Source: Candidatus Nitrospira allomarina
Lineage (GTDB): Bacteria > Nitrospirota > Nitrospiria > Nitrospirales > UBA8639
Assembly: GCF_032050975.1 (NCBI RefSeq)
Contig: NZ_CP116967.1
Location: forward strand, 865,001 to 929,000
Length of the DNA stretch: 64,000 nucleotides
Reading direction: 5' to 3'
The position numbers and the translations under genes are program-made. Position 1 is the first letter of the stretch, and each line of letters begins with the position of its first letter. Positions 1 to 9,011 of this stretch are shown here, piece after piece. Under the pieces are notes generated by a model. That model saw only the letters and a program-made list of their open reading frames with translations. It searched no databases and was not told the DNA's origin.

Positions 1-442
1 AAGCCCCTAAAATACCTGAAATCGCCCCGCTAGCACCAACCATGGGTATCGTTGATTCGGGATCAACTAACGCATGGCTGAAGGCAGCCAATACCCCACA
101 AATTAAATAGAATAAAACAAACTTCGCATGGCCCATCACATCTTCGATATTATTTCCAAAAATCCACAGATAAAGCATATTCCCTATTAAATGCATCCAG
201 CCCCCATGGAGAAACATACTTGAGAAAAGTGTTCCATAGGCCGGTAGGATCACCAGCTCTGGTGGTAACTGGGCATGCCCCAATACGACAGCGGGAATTG
301 CCCCGAACATATAAACAAATGCTTCACTGCTTGGCATTGAGAGAGAGATCTCATACAGGAACACCATACAGCAGGAGACAATTAACGCCACCGTCACCAC
401 AGGTGTAATTTCAGTAGGATTGTCATCCCGAAGTGGAATCAT
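1..442 (-). CDS. Rhomboid family intramembrane serine protease (3' end outside the window)
   Basis: The frame read from the ATG at 442 runs open to the window edge, giving 147 residues with no stop. It has the rhomboid layout: a first membrane helix after a short polar N-terminus (MIPLRDDN), an external loop, then HGGWMHLIGNM and LWIFGNNIED, and the nucleophile motif GASG with Ser near residue 138. The histidine of the Ser-His dyad would lie beyond the edge. Rhomboids cut membrane-anchored substrates inside the bilayer; the substrate cannot be told from sequence. A GAGG ribosome-binding site lies about 7 bases before the ATG. Family assignment is firm. Confidence 0.9.
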   Translation of the reverse strand, partial: MIPLRDDNPTEITPVVTVALIVSCCMVFLYEISLSMPSSEAFVYMFGAIPAVVLGHAQLPPELVILPAYGTLFSSMFLHGGWMHLIGNMLYLWIFGNNIEDVMGHAKFVLFYLICGVLAAFSHALVDPESTIPMVGASGAISGILGA

Positions 443-474
443 GGACGCACCTCAAGAAGATTCTCTTTAAATAA

Positions 475-1359
475 TCAGATCCGAGAAGAGGCGGGAGAAA
501 AGTCTGGTAGTCCGAAAACGGGATTAGGAAAATTCTGAGAATCCCCGTCTAAAGAGATAGAGAACCCGGCAGCATGGGTATGTCCTCCTCCACCATATTT
601 TGCTGCAATTTCAGCCACGGAAATCCCTCCGGCTTTTGACCGAAGGGAAAAATACCGGCGGCCATCTTTTTGATGCCAAATGAGACAAAATGGATGCTTC
701 TCAGAAAGATGCTCCCCTATTTGGCTGGTTAAAACGGCTGAATGAACAGCAGGAACCATATGTCCCGCGAACGACACCATGATGAATTCGTTTGCCATCT
801 TTTCGACCAATGCCTTTTCGGATCGTAAAATACCTGTCCCTTCAACCTTTAATGTTTCAAATTGAAGGGATTCCCAACGTTCAAATCCAAAAGGGTATGA
901 CGCCAGCGCCGCACTAATTTCACGACTACCGGGAAGTTGCCAATGCCACAAATCCTTATCCTGCACATAGTGAAGGAGCCAGGGAACCGGTTCCATGTGG
1001 ACCCATTCCCATGCCAGAACAGCGCCACTTCGGTTCATATCGAAATATGCAAAAGGCAAATCCTTTAGAGAATCCTGGGCGGTAATATGATGATCTAAAA
1101 TATAAAGACTGGCCACTTGATCTGCCAGCTCCAATATGGTTTCGCGGTGATAGCTAAAGTCAACCATCACCACGTGTTGGTTTTGCAATCCATCCGGAGG
1201 CGGATTCCCATGCTTAACCGCAACATAGCGAGCTTGCGGAAATCGTTTCCAGAGAGCCCACGCTGCGCCAAATCCATCCATACAATCGGCGTGATACAAC
1301 ACCACGTCAGGTGGATTCTGGTTGGGCAATTCATCAAATTTTATCATTGTTTTTGTCAT
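475..1359 (-). CDS. DHH-family phosphoesterase
   Basis: 294 residues from the ATG at 1359, which follows a GAGGCGAG ribosome-binding stretch; an upstream ATG at 1410 would add 17 unlikely residues. Metal-binding motifs of the DHH superfamily are visible: HADCMDGFGAAW near the N-terminus, DHH in ILDHHIT, and a C-terminal DHHA1-type glycine motif GGGGHTHAAGF. Such proteins hydrolyse phosphodiester or phosphoanhydride bonds (nanoRNA, cyclic dinucleotides, polyphosphate) with Mn. The exact substrate cannot be assigned. It is unrelated at close range to the second DHH gene at 51572-52546, which has three partial or full copies in this window. Confidence 0.88.
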   Translation of the reverse strand: MTKTMIKFDELPNQNPPDVVLYHADCMDGFGAAWALWKRFPQARYVAVKHGNPPPDGLQNQHVVMVDFSYHRETILELADQVASLYILDHHITAQDSLKDLPFAYFDMNRSGAVLAWEWVHMEPVPWLLHYVQDKDLWHWQLPGSREISAALASYPFGFERWESLQFETLKVEGTGILRSEKALVEKMANEFIMVSFAGHMVPAVHSAVLTSQIGEHLSEKHPFCLIWHQKDGRRYFSLRSKAGGISVAEIAAKYGGGGHTHAAGFSISLDGDSQNFPNPVFGLPDFSPASSRI

Positions 1360-1435
1360 TATTATCTCGCCTCTCGGGCTGAGCTTATCAGCTTTCATAA
1401 ATCCGGACAAATCTTCAATGCATTTTCCAAAATGC

Positions 1436-2524
1436 CTATATGGCTAATATTCGGGCATTGAGCCAATCAATGCATTGCCGAAGACGACCCAACTCCTTCC
1501 AATTAAAATGAAACATCAGACGTGGCAGGTGGGAAATGTGGGGTTCATCCCACTCCTCTGGCAACGCCTCGACTTGCTGAAACTGCCCATCGGTCAAGAT
1601 GTCCGAAAATTTCTGATTCAACTGGGCCATCTCCGATTGGGAGAGGTGTTGATGAATACGAATAACCATCGAATCTTTCACAATTCGTAGAGAATGATAC
1701 ACCCGGAAAAATTGCTGAATTTCCCTAACCGCTTCCTCTGCAGAATACACGACTTTGAAAAGTGCTAAATCGGATCGATTAATAAATCCACGGGACAAGA
1801 GTTGCTGTTCAAAAAACTCCATCAATTGTTTCCAGTAATCTCCACCTGGGGATTCAATGCATACGACGGGAATGGGGTGCGTTTTCCCCGTTTGAATCAG
1901 CGTTAACACCTCAAATGCCTCATCTAACGTTCCAAATCCTCCAGGGAAAAGGGCGACGGCGTGGCTTTCCTTCACCAGCAATAATTTTCGCGTAAAAAAA
2001 TACTTGAGATGTACAAGTTTTTTATCATCCGCAATTATCGCATTCGGGGCTTGCTCAAAAGGCAGCATGATATTCACCCCAAAACTATTCTCCCGACCAG
2101 CCCCCTCATTCCCGGCCAGCATGATCCCGGGCCCACCCCCCGTGATCACCATAAAGCCACGTTGACTGAGGAGTTTCCCAAGTTGAGAAGCCAGCTTATA
2201 GTTGGGATCTTCTCCTGGGGTCCGGGCTGAACCAAAAATACTGACTTTTTTCACCTCGCGATATTGCCGAAATACCCGAAAGGAGTGGCGAAGCTCTTTT
2301 AAAGCTCGATGAAGGATTTTGACATCTAGGACATCCGTATCCAAATCACGAAGCCCGACGACACTGCCGACCATTTCTTTTAATAGGGCCGTTCGCACAT
2401 CCGTCTGAGGTCCTGTCCAAAGAGATTTGATTTCGCGTACAATCTCATCCTCCAACACAATTTTTTTTGTAGAATATTTCGTATCAGACGGCGCTTCCAA
2501 GGTTATATTTTTACGTAATGACAT
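1436..2524 (-). CDS. LOG-family protein (putative nucleotide phosphoribohydrolase)
   Basis: 362 residues. The central Rossmann-like domain (about residues 90-270) carries GGGPGIM and the family signature PGGFGTLDE, typical of the TIGR00730/LOG family once mislabelled lysine decarboxylases. Characterised members remove ribose phosphate from nucleoside monophosphates (cytokinin activation in plants, PpnN-type purine salvage in bacteria). This one is longer than the minimal family of about 190 residues, with extra segments at both ends, as in PpnN-like forms. It is transcribed in the same direction as the DHH gene downstream (76-base gap) and probably shares its message. Substrate unknown. Confidence 0.87.
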   Translation of the reverse strand: MSLRKNITLEAPSDTKYSTKKIVLEDEIVREIKSLWTGPQTDVRTALLKEMVGSVVGLRDLDTDVLDVKILHRALKELRHSFRVFRQYREVKKVSIFGSARTPGEDPNYKLASQLGKLLSQRGFMVITGGGPGIMLAGNEGAGRENSFGVNIMLPFEQAPNAIIADDKKLVHLKYFFTRKLLLVKESHAVALFPGGFGTLDEAFEVLTLIQTGKTHPIPVVCIESPGGDYWKQLMEFFEQQLLSRGFINRSDLALFKVVYSAEEAVREIQQFFRVYHSLRIVKDSMVIRIHQHLSQSEMAQLNQKFSDILTDGQFQQVEALPEEWDEPHISHLPRLMFHFNWKELGRLRQCIDWLNARILAI

Positions 2525-2706
2525 GTAATACCCCCAAATTCATCAACGATAAAAACAAATTATGTGCCAACTGGGCTTTTCCAGAAGCTTCCTGTCAATT
2601 GTCGATCCGCTGTGTCAGGATTAAAGGTGAAAGATTTAAAGGAACACCTAGACGTTTTCGGTAAAATAAACCCGAAACTCAAGCACCCGATTTCACTGCA
2701 TATCCC

Positions 2707-3864
2707 ATGAATCACTACCCTCAATCCACACTATGGCGGGCCCTCTCTCAACCAATTATGGGATTGGCCCCTATGGATGGCGTCACTGATTCGGCTTTCC
2801 GCCATATAGTGGCAATTCATGGAAAACCTGATGTCGTCTTTACGGAATTCACCAACGTCCATGACATCTGTTCCGGTAGACTCAAGGCCCTCGACAGCCT
2901 GCGATACTCGGAAGCGGAACGTCCCGTCATTGCCCAAATCTATGGGAAGGAACCTGCTTTATTTTACCAAGCGGCCCATGTGGTCTGTGAGTTGGGGTTT
3001 GATGGGTTGGATATCAATATGGGGTGCCCCTCGAAAAACGTCGCTTCCTCGGGAAGTGGCGCCGGATTAATTCGCACTCCAAATTTGGCGCTGGAACTGA
3101 TAGAGATGGCACGAAAAGGCATTCAGGATTGGACCGCCGGCCAGCCTCTGACTCAAATCGGGATGAAGCCCAAAGCATTAGAAGCCATTGGCCAGCTCCA
3201 AAGCGAGCTTTACCACTCCCCAATTCGCAAAGCCATTCCCTTATCCGTCAAAACCCGCATTGGCTTCGACCGGAACATGATCGAAGAATGGAGCGCTTGT
3301 CTTATTCAGGGACGCCCAGAGGTCATCTCCATCCACGGCCGCACGCTATCGCAAATGTACCGGGGACAATCCGATTGGGAAGCGATCGCCCTAGCCGCAA
3401 ACCGAATCCAGCCGCACGGCATTCTTGTCCTGGGCAATGGCGATATTCACAGTCTGGGAGAATCCGCTGCCCGCATTCGGGAATCAGGCGTTAACGGCGT
3501 GTTGATTGGCCGTGGCTCACTCGGCAATCCATGGGTCTTTCAGGGGATTCAACAAATTCGAGAAATGTTGCAGACGGGACAATTCTGTATTTCACCGCAG
3601 CATGTTCCAAGCCTGGAAGAAAAATTCAGGATCATGATCCAACATGCCTCCTTGTTTGAACGAGTCCATGGGCCTGATCGTTTCGTACGAATGCGCAAAC
3701 ACTTAGGCTGGTATTGTTCGGGCTTTCCCTATGCTGCGGCAATGCGCGCTCAACTCGTTCGTACCCATTCCACGACAGATGTGATCAATTTGGTCAACCA
3801 GTACCAAGATCGTGCGCTGGACAATCAGACCATGGAAACACCGGCCACCATCACCACGTCTTAA
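2707..3864 (+). CDS. dus: tRNA-dihydrouridine synthase
   Basis: 385 residues with an FMN-binding TIM barrel. Motifs seen: MAPMDGVTDSAFR-like start (GLAPMDGVTDSAFRH), the catalytic-cysteine segment MGCPSKNV, KTRIGF, SIHGRTLSQMYRG and GNGDI. The family reduces specific uridines of tRNA to dihydrouridine with NADPH. The barrel holds an insertion of about 40 residues between GAGL and KTRIG compared with the short forms. Which tRNA position it modifies cannot be told, so no subtype is given. The stop codon abuts the maf start, so the two are translated from one message. Confidence 0.93.
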   Translation: MNHYPQSTLWRALSQPIMGLAPMDGVTDSAFRHIVAIHGKPDVVFTEFTNVHDICSGRLKALDSLRYSEAERPVIAQIYGKEPALFYQAAHVVCELGFDGLDINMGCPSKNVASSGSGAGLIRTPNLALELIEMARKGIQDWTAGQPLTQIGMKPKALEAIGQLQSELYHSPIRKAIPLSVKTRIGFDRNMIEEWSACLIQGRPEVISIHGRTLSQMYRGQSDWEAIALAANRIQPHGILVLGNGDIHSLGESAARIRESGVNGVLIGRGSLGNPWVFQGIQQIREMLQTGQFCISPQHVPSLEEKFRIMIQHASLFERVHGPDRFVRMRKHLGWYCSGFPYAAAMRAQLVRTHSTTDVINLVNQYQDRALDNQTMETPATITTS

Positions 3865-4503
3865 ATGCCCGATCCTCACCTCATCCTGGCCTCCTCGTCG
3901 CCTCGTCGAAAAGAACTGCTGACCCTCTTGGGGCTTTCCTTTGAAATCATTTCGCCTGCAATCAATGAAGAAGTTCTTGGCCAGGAAACACCCGTTAATC
4001 ATGTACGACGCCTTGCACTTGAAAAAGCCAAATCCGTGGCGAGTCACTATCCCGACAGCCTCGTCATCGGCAGCGATACCGTTATTGAATTGGATGGTCA
4101 GATCCTTGGCAAACCGGCAGACCTAGAAGATGCCCACCACATGCTGACCGGCTTGCGCGGCCGATGCCATCTCGTCCATACCGGTTTGGCTTTGATAGCA
4201 AAGGCTAAGGAGCTAAGGGAAACATATGTAGAAACCGTCAAAGTCTGGGTCAAGAACTTTTCAAATACCGACATGCAGGCCTATCTGAAGACTCAGGATA
4301 GCCTGGGAAAAGCGGGCGCCTATTCTATTCAAGGAGAGGGCGCGCACCTCATCGAAAAAATCGAAGGGGATTATCCTTCAGTGGTGGGGTTGCCGCTTAG
4401 CAAGACAGCCCAACTCCTTGAACAGGCGGGAATTGACTTTCCCATGAAAGCCGAAAAGATTTACCGAACAAAACCTTATGCGAATTGGAAGGATTTCTCA
4501 TAG
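3865..4503 (+). CDS. maf: Maf-family nucleoside triphosphate pyrophosphatase
   Basis: 212 residues, beginning at the ATG directly after the dus stop (TAAATG). The N-terminal signature LILASSSPRRKELL and the inner motifs GSDTVIELDG and IQGEGAHLIEKIEGDYPSVV identify a Maf/HAM1-type fold. Maf proteins hydrolyse non-canonical or methylated nucleoside triphosphates (dTTP/UTP or m7GTP) and are linked to division arrest and house-cleaning. The pairing with a tRNA-modifying enzyme fits a nucleotide/RNA quality role. A terminator hairpin follows about 90 bases later. Confidence 0.93.
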   Translation: MPDPHLILASSSPRRKELLTLLGLSFEIISPAINEEVLGQETPVNHVRRLALEKAKSVASHYPDSLVIGSDTVIELDGQILGKPADLEDAHHMLTGLRGRCHLVHTGLALIAKAKELRETYVETVKVWVKNFSNTDMQAYLKTQDSLGKAGAYSIQGEGAHLIEKIEGDYPSVVGLPLSKTAQLLEQAGIDFPMKAEKIYRTKPYANWKDFS

Positions 4504-4593
4504 CAAGGTTTCGTCTCCGCGCAAACTATATTGACCAGGAGAAAATGTCGGGAAAGCCGCAACCATTGTTGGGGGTAGAAGGTAGAGAAATAG

Positions 4594-4626
4594 AAAAAGG
4601 CGGGATTCAGTGAGTCCCGCCTTTTT
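4594..4626. terminator. Bidirectional rho-independent terminator
   Basis: GGCGGGA at 4599-4605 pairs perfectly with TCCCGCC at 4615-4621 around a nine-base loop. An A-run precedes the stem and a T-run follows it, so the hairpin works on both strands. It sits between the converging genes maf (plus) and the PCP-reductase-like gene (minus). Confidence 0.9.
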
Positions 4627-4650
4627 CATAAAACCGTATGAGAATTTGGA

Positions 4651-5424
4651 CTACATAAACTTCATAAATTTTTCTTTGGCCTCCTCCATCACCTGGGCCG
4701 TGATTTCCGACTGACCCCGTTCTTTGACCAGGCGTTCAATTTCCCGTCGCGCCATGGGGCGGATAAAGTCGGGAATATTATCCAACCGTTGTTGCGCCTC
4801 CGGGGTCCACTTGATCCCTTCCGTAGAGGCGTTCTTTGAATCATCCATCACCTGAAGGGTCACGGTGGTAAAACCGTTCTTCCGGGCATAGGTCTCTACG
4901 CTGCTTTTGACCATCGGCTGCACAAAAGACGGGAGTTTGGCCAGTTTTTCCTGAGCATCCGAAGTCCAAAGCAATTGGTCCACAGCCTGAGGGGCTTGAG
5001 CTCCTGCGGTACCGGTTGAGCCCAAACCCATTTGAGCAACCATGGCCGAAAACGGACATCCTCCGCCTTCCGAAGTGGTCCCTGGTTCACTGGCAGTAGC
5101 TGGGGCCCCCGAGGCCGCTGGAACCGCAGCCGGTTGGCCACTCTGAATTTTTTCATTCAAATAGGCGGCCATCTGTCCCATGCCTGCCGAAACGTTGTCC
5201 TCTAGCCCGCCACGGGTCATTTCCAAGGGTTTGGACGCTTCGGTTCTCCCCCCCAACTGGACGCCTAAAGAAGAGACCATCTGGGTTTCGCCGGGATTGG
5301 TCACCATCGAAAAGCGCGATTGGCAAGAGGGGCATTCAAAAAAGACCCCAAGAGAGCCTTCAGCCGGTTTTTCGACTTTTTCAAAAGTCATATAGGTTTC
5401 GCATTTGAGACAGACAAATTTCAT
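4651..5424 (-). CDS. Zinc-ribbon protein with two PCP-reductase-type domains
   Basis: 257 residues from the ATG at 5424, preceded by AGAAGGGAAG; an ATG at 5457 lacks such a site. The N-terminus has a zinc ribbon (CLKC ... CPSC). A Gly/Ala/Pro-rich linker follows, then two copies of a helical module of about 45 residues, each starting W(T)xxAQxxL and running through P-x-F-(I/V)-x-PM and ending in a VM(D/E)xxK segment. This module matches the small C-terminal domain of light-independent protochlorophyllide reductase subunit B (PCP_red). No other chlorophyll gene is present, so the role is not pigment synthesis. It lies 49 bases after mrp on the same strand, which suggests a metal or Fe-S link. 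Function unknown. Confidence 0.85.
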   Translation of the reverse strand: MKFVCLKCETYMTFEKVEKPAEGSLGVFFECPSCQSRFSMVTNPGETQMVSSLGVQLGGRTEASKPLEMTRGGLEDNVSAGMGQMAAYLNEKIQSGQPAAVPAASGAPATASEPGTTSEGGGCPFSAMVAQMGLGSTGTAGAQAPQAVDQLLWTSDAQEKLAKLPSFVQPMVKSSVETYARKNGFTTVTLQVMDDSKNASTEGIKWTPEAQQRLDNIPDFIRPMARREIERLVKERGQSEITAQVMEEAKEKFMKFM

Positions 5425-5473
5425 ATCGCTTCCCTTCTGAACGTCGGCGAAGGCCAACGATCGCTTCGAGCCG

Positions 5474-6394
5474 TTACACTTTCCCGTCTAAAACATGTTG
5501 ATAATCCAACAATGTATGAACTTTTTTGGCAATATCCTGATATTTCGCCGAAGTGGGATTGTCTCCTTCCAGGATCGGTTCCCCCTTATCAAAGGTGCGG
5601 GCAAAATTCCGATCAAAGGGGATACGTCCTAAAAGGGGCAAACCCAATGCCTCACACATGGAATCGGTATCCCCCTCAAATAAGGGGCTTTCTTCTCCGC
5701 AGGAGGGACAGCGGTACTGGCTCATATTCTCGACCACCCCCAAAATCTCAATACCCAGTTCCTGGGCATAAGCAATGGATTTTTGGACGACATTCGAAGC
5801 CACCTCGGATGGGGTCGTCACCACCACCGCCCCCGCTAAATCAGGAATAAGTCCCGCCAAGAGGGGTGGCTTGTCGGCTGCCGCCCCGGGGGGAAGGTCG
5901 GCCAGCAAATAGTCCAATTCCCCCCACACCATGTCGGAGAGAAACTCCCGAATTACATTCATCTCGGTCATGCCCAACCAAACCGGGCTGAGGTCCATGG
6001 GACCTTTCCACCGCACCGGGGCGTTTTCTTGTAGGAGAAAATCCATCGACGCGACTTTGATATTTAAGGGACCAGTCGGCGGCACCGCCCCTTCCGAGGT
6101 ATCCAATAATCCCTTCCCACGCATCCCCAGCATTTGAGGAACACAGGGCCCATTAATATCCACATCCAGTAATCCGACCCGTTGACCCATTCGCGCGAAG
6201 GCCAACGCCAGATTCACGGTGGTCATACTTTTCCCCACCCCGCCTTTACCGCTCATTACTACCACCTTGCGACGAATACCCTTCATACGGGCCATGACCA
6301 GTTTGGTCTGGGCTGAAATCTGCTCCACCACCTTGGCGTCGTCAGAATAATGAAGTTTATTCAGAATCGTTTTCAGGTCATTTTGTTGACTCAT
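5474..6394 (-). CDS. Mrp/NBP35-family P-loop ATPase (Fe-S cluster carrier)
   Basis: 306 residues from the ATG at 6394 (AGGTG six bases upstream; a GTG at 6403 is the longer alternative). The deviant Walker A motif GKGGVGKS lies near residue 48, followed by DVDINGPCVPQMLG and the switch segment DLPPGAA. The C-terminal CPSCGEE supplies the CxxC that binds a bridging 4Fe-4S cluster in the family. Mrp proteins store and hand over Fe-S clusters to apo-proteins. It is the upstream gene of a probable two-gene unit with the zinc-ribbon/PCP-reductase-like protein. Confidence 0.92.
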   Translation of the reverse strand: MSQQNDLKTILNKLHYSDDAKVVEQISAQTKLVMARMKGIRRKVVVMSGKGGVGKSMTTVNLALAFARMGQRVGLLDVDINGPCVPQMLGMRGKGLLDTSEGAVPPTGPLNIKVASMDFLLQENAPVRWKGPMDLSPVWLGMTEMNVIREFLSDMVWGELDYLLADLPPGAAADKPPLLAGLIPDLAGAVVVTTPSEVASNVVQKSIAYAQELGIEILGVVENMSQYRCPSCGEESPLFEGDTDSMCEALGLPLLGRIPFDRNFARTFDKGEPILEGDNPTSAKYQDIAKKVHTLLDYQHVLDGKV

Positions 6395-6583
6395 TGTCTG
6401 CACCTAACTGTGAAAGGCAATAGGTAGAAACCAGAAACCACGGTACCACAGCATTTTTTCCACCGTCAAACCAATCAAAAAAACCAACTTCCTGAATTCC
6501 AGTAATCCTAAATGGCGCAAAAAGAGGCTCATTTCGGTGGGCAACGAAAAATGCCCGGGAAGAAGGATCCGTTCGAAAATTGT

Positions 6584-6877
6584 TTAGGAAAAATCTTGAA
6601 GAAGGGTCACGCCAAGATATCGCAATCGACTGAAATAATCACGGGTTGATTCAGATAATTCCGGGACAATACTTTCCAGATCAGCAAGGCAATCCCGTAA
6701 GATTTCAATTCGTGGTTCATCAAGGTGATGCTCCTCAAAGTAATAGGTCAAACATCCACCAATGACCGTATCTAATGTCATGAGTTGCCCTTCATGACTT
6801 CCCAACCCGTCTGGCCAACCGGTAGATTGATGAACCTGCCAGGTTTCGCACAATTTCTCACGGTCAAAATCCGTCAT
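6584..6877 (-). CDS. Conserved-looking hypothetical protein, 97 residues
   Basis: A small acidic soluble protein with no signal peptide or membrane segment. Start ATG at 6877 follows GAGGG. Composition (many Glu, Leu, Asp; a helical second half ending in RLRYLGVTLLQDF) suggests an all-helical fold. I do not recognise the family. It is the last of a minus-strand run with the membrane protein and gpmA upstream. Confidence 0.6.
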   Translation of the reverse strand: MTDFDREKLCETWQVHQSTGWPDGLGSHEGQLMTLDTVIGGCLTYYFEEHHLDEPRIEILRDCLADLESIVPELSESTRDYFSRLRYLGVTLLQDFS

Positions 6878-6941
6878 ATACCCTCATTGTCATTGTGCTT
6901 TTGGCAATGCTGGATCAGATTGTCCCCGCCATTTCACTCCC

Positions 6942-7331
6942 CTACAGTCCTTTTCCCCAGCCCAACGCATCTAATAGCAAGACAGAAAGGGCACATAAAC
7001 CCAGCCCCCAGATGCGATAATCGACCACATCCCGTTCCAAACACCATTTAACGATCCGCAACCGCCAGCGATCTGGTCCGGCATACAAGAAAACGCCCTT
7101 TGCGACCATACTCAGGCCCACGACCATCCAAAGAGGTTGGTAGGGCAATCCTCTGGTTCCGAATAACAAAACAAGGCCTAATAAGGCTGCAACGCCACCC
7201 CATTTTATAAACCCTGGAGCCACAATCAGCGACTGTCGCAGTGTGGCAATCATCCGTTCCGGCGCAACTAACAAGGCCACACCATCGGCCATCCACAACC
7301 CTGCAATAAAGAAAAGAAAAATGACCACCAT
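6942..7331 (-). CDS. Small integral membrane protein, 129 residues
   Basis: Four hydrophobic segments can be placed: about residues 1-20, 43-60, 67-84 and 105-123, with a conserved-looking GGVAALLGLVLLFG motif in the second. The protein resembles small DUF2065-like bacterial membrane proteins in size and pattern, but the match is by eye. It lies between gpmA and a hypothetical gene on the same strand. No catalytic residues are evident and no function can be given. Confidence 0.65.
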   Translation of the reverse strand: MVVIFLFFIAGLWMADGVALLVAPERMIATLRQSLIVAPGFIKWGGVAALLGLVLLFGTRGLPYQPLWMVVGLSMVAKGVFLYAGPDRWRLRIVKWCLERDVVDYRIWGLGLCALSVLLLDALGWGKGL

Positions 7332-7422
7332 GGTTCAACCAAGCAGGAAAAAGGCAATTTTCTTTGCGAAACGATTCTTTAAAATTGCGCTTGAGAGACA
7401 TTGGCAAGGCGCTATGGCTCAC

Positions 7423-8028
7423 TTACAAATACCGATGACCGGTTACCTCCCCTGATGCGTCCAATTCATACCATAATGGTGCACCCGTCGGAATATTCAA
7501 TTCAAGCACAGCTTCCTTGGACAAATGCTCTAATTGCATAACCAAGGACCGCAAACTATTGCCATGGGCCACGACTAAGACCGTCTTATCTGCCAATAGG
7601 GCCGGCCGGATTCGATTTTCATAATAGGGAAGAACTCGTTCGGCAGTATCCTTCAAGCTTTCACCACCGGGGGGAGGCACATCAAAGCTCCTCCGCCAAA
7701 TTTTGACCTGGTGGTCGCCATATTTTTGTGCCGTTTCTGTTTTATTAAGCCCCTGCAGTTCTCCATACATCCGCTCATTCAGCGCTTTGTTTTCCTCGAT
7801 GGGAATCGTCGTCTGTCCAATTTCCTCCAGAACCAATCGTAGGGTTTCCTTGGCACGCACTAACACTGAGGTAAATGCACAATCAAATCGAAACGCCTGC
7901 AGTTTCTTACCCGCATCGCGAGCTTCTTGCTCCCCCTTAGGAGTTAATGGGACATCGACCCAACCCGTAAAACGGTTTTCCAGATTCCACTGAGATTCAC
8001 CATGACGAATTAACACCAACTGAGCCAT
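7423..8028 (-). CDS. gpmA: 2,3-bisphosphoglycerate-dependent phosphoglycerate mutase
   Basis: 201 residues, the short form seen in several bacterial groups (E. coli GpmA is about 250). The phosphohistidine motif LIRHGESQWN is at the N-terminus, followed by NRFTGWVDVPLT, the ERMYGELQGLNK segment and the second catalytic histidine in VVAHGNSLRSL. It interconverts 3- and 2-phosphoglycerate in glycolysis and gluconeogenesis. A strong ribosome-binding site (GGAGGAG) precedes the ATG. The gene diverges from the hypothetical gene at 8055 with only 26 bases between them. Confidence 0.94.
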   Translation of the reverse strand: MAQLVLIRHGESQWNLENRFTGWVDVPLTPKGEQEARDAGKKLQAFRFDCAFTSVLVRAKETLRLVLEEIGQTTIPIEENKALNERMYGELQGLNKTETAQKYGDHQVKIWRRSFDVPPPGGESLKDTAERVLPYYENRIRPALLADKTVLVVAHGNSLRSLVMQLEHLSKEAVLELNIPTGAPLWYELDASGEVTGHRYL

Positions 8029-8054
8029 CTAGTTCTCCTCCCTCGCTCCCTTTC

Positions 8055-9011
8055 GTGGTTGCCTCTTCAACATTGTTAGGTGACCTATTCTTGCTTGCAT
8101 TGCTTCGCACCGAATCGTACCATAACCGGGAATTTTTTACCTTTTTTCGAAACCATATGGCCTCTGACGAGCATAAATGGGAACAATTCGCACACTGGTG
8201 GACCGCTTTGGCTGGCCGACACGGCGTCGCAGATCGAACAGAACAGTTTTTCCGCCAAGGTCTTGGGCCGCAAAACGCGTTGGACCGGGCAGCTCAGGAA
8301 GGCGGTGATCTTGACTATATCCTATTTACCCTCATCAGGCATTGGATTCCCGCGGTCCTTCCCCCCGCAGGACAAGAACGAACTGCAAAAAATGATTCCG
8401 ACTATTGGTTGGAGTCGGAACGTATCCTCAAGGCTGCAGTTGGTCGCCTCAGAGAACTCAAGCCTGTCATCGATATGCTCACGACACCTAGTCCGCTTGA
8501 TAGGCCCCCTGACTCCCCTCGATCAGAAGTTGAGGTCGAATTGGCTAACATGCTAGAGGGTATTGCAGAAGTGGTCGGCGAGTATGGGGGCCCCGATTAT
8601 ACCTCAATCATTAAAAACTTTGACCCGATTCCACTTCGTCAAACACAACCATTTAAACACAACAAAAAACACAGTGCGGAATTGTGGGTAGTCTTTTTAT
8701 TACGGGAACATTTTCGAAATTTGGGTTTGGGAAAAGATCGAGCTTGGAAGCTCATCGCCCAGCTTGTTGATGCCGCAAACATTTTTCAGTCAGACGATCA
8801 GCCCTCCACACCTGAAGCCCTTAAGTCCTGGTGGACAAAAAATTGGCCCAGGACCTACACACTCCTGACCGAAAAGGGCCAACAAGGGGACGCCAAATCC
8901 ACCGCCTATCAATCTGATTATGAATGGTTTCAAGCGTGGTTCAATTGGCAGACCGCCTCAAACGAAGCCCAGATCCCTCCAGCCAGCAAGTATCCCAATT
9001 CTCTCACTTAA
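8055..9011 (+). CDS. Hypothetical protein, 318 residues
   Basis: A soluble protein rich in Trp and charged residues (WEQFAHWW, WKLIAQLVDAAN, SWWTKNWPRTY). No signal peptide, membrane helix or known catalytic motif was found, and I do not recognise the family. The GTG at 8055 has no clear ribosome-binding site; an ATG at 8157 (MASDEHKW) is an alternative start. The last four bases overlap the end of the convergent gene at 9008. Frame length and the lack of competing frames support a real gene. Confidence 0.6.
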   Translation: MVASSTLLGDLFLLALLRTESYHNREFFTFFRNHMASDEHKWEQFAHWWTALAGRHGVADRTEQFFRQGLGPQNALDRAAQEGGDLDYILFTLIRHWIPAVLPPAGQERTAKNDSDYWLESERILKAAVGRLRELKPVIDMLTTPSPLDRPPDSPRSEVEVELANMLEGIAEVVGEYGGPDYTSIIKNFDPIPLRQTQPFKHNKKHSAELWVVFLLREHFRNLGLGKDRAWKLIAQLVDAANIFQSDDQPSTPEALKSWWTKNWPRTYTLLTEKGQQGDAKSTAYQSDYEWFQAWFNWQTASNEAQIPPASKYPNSLT

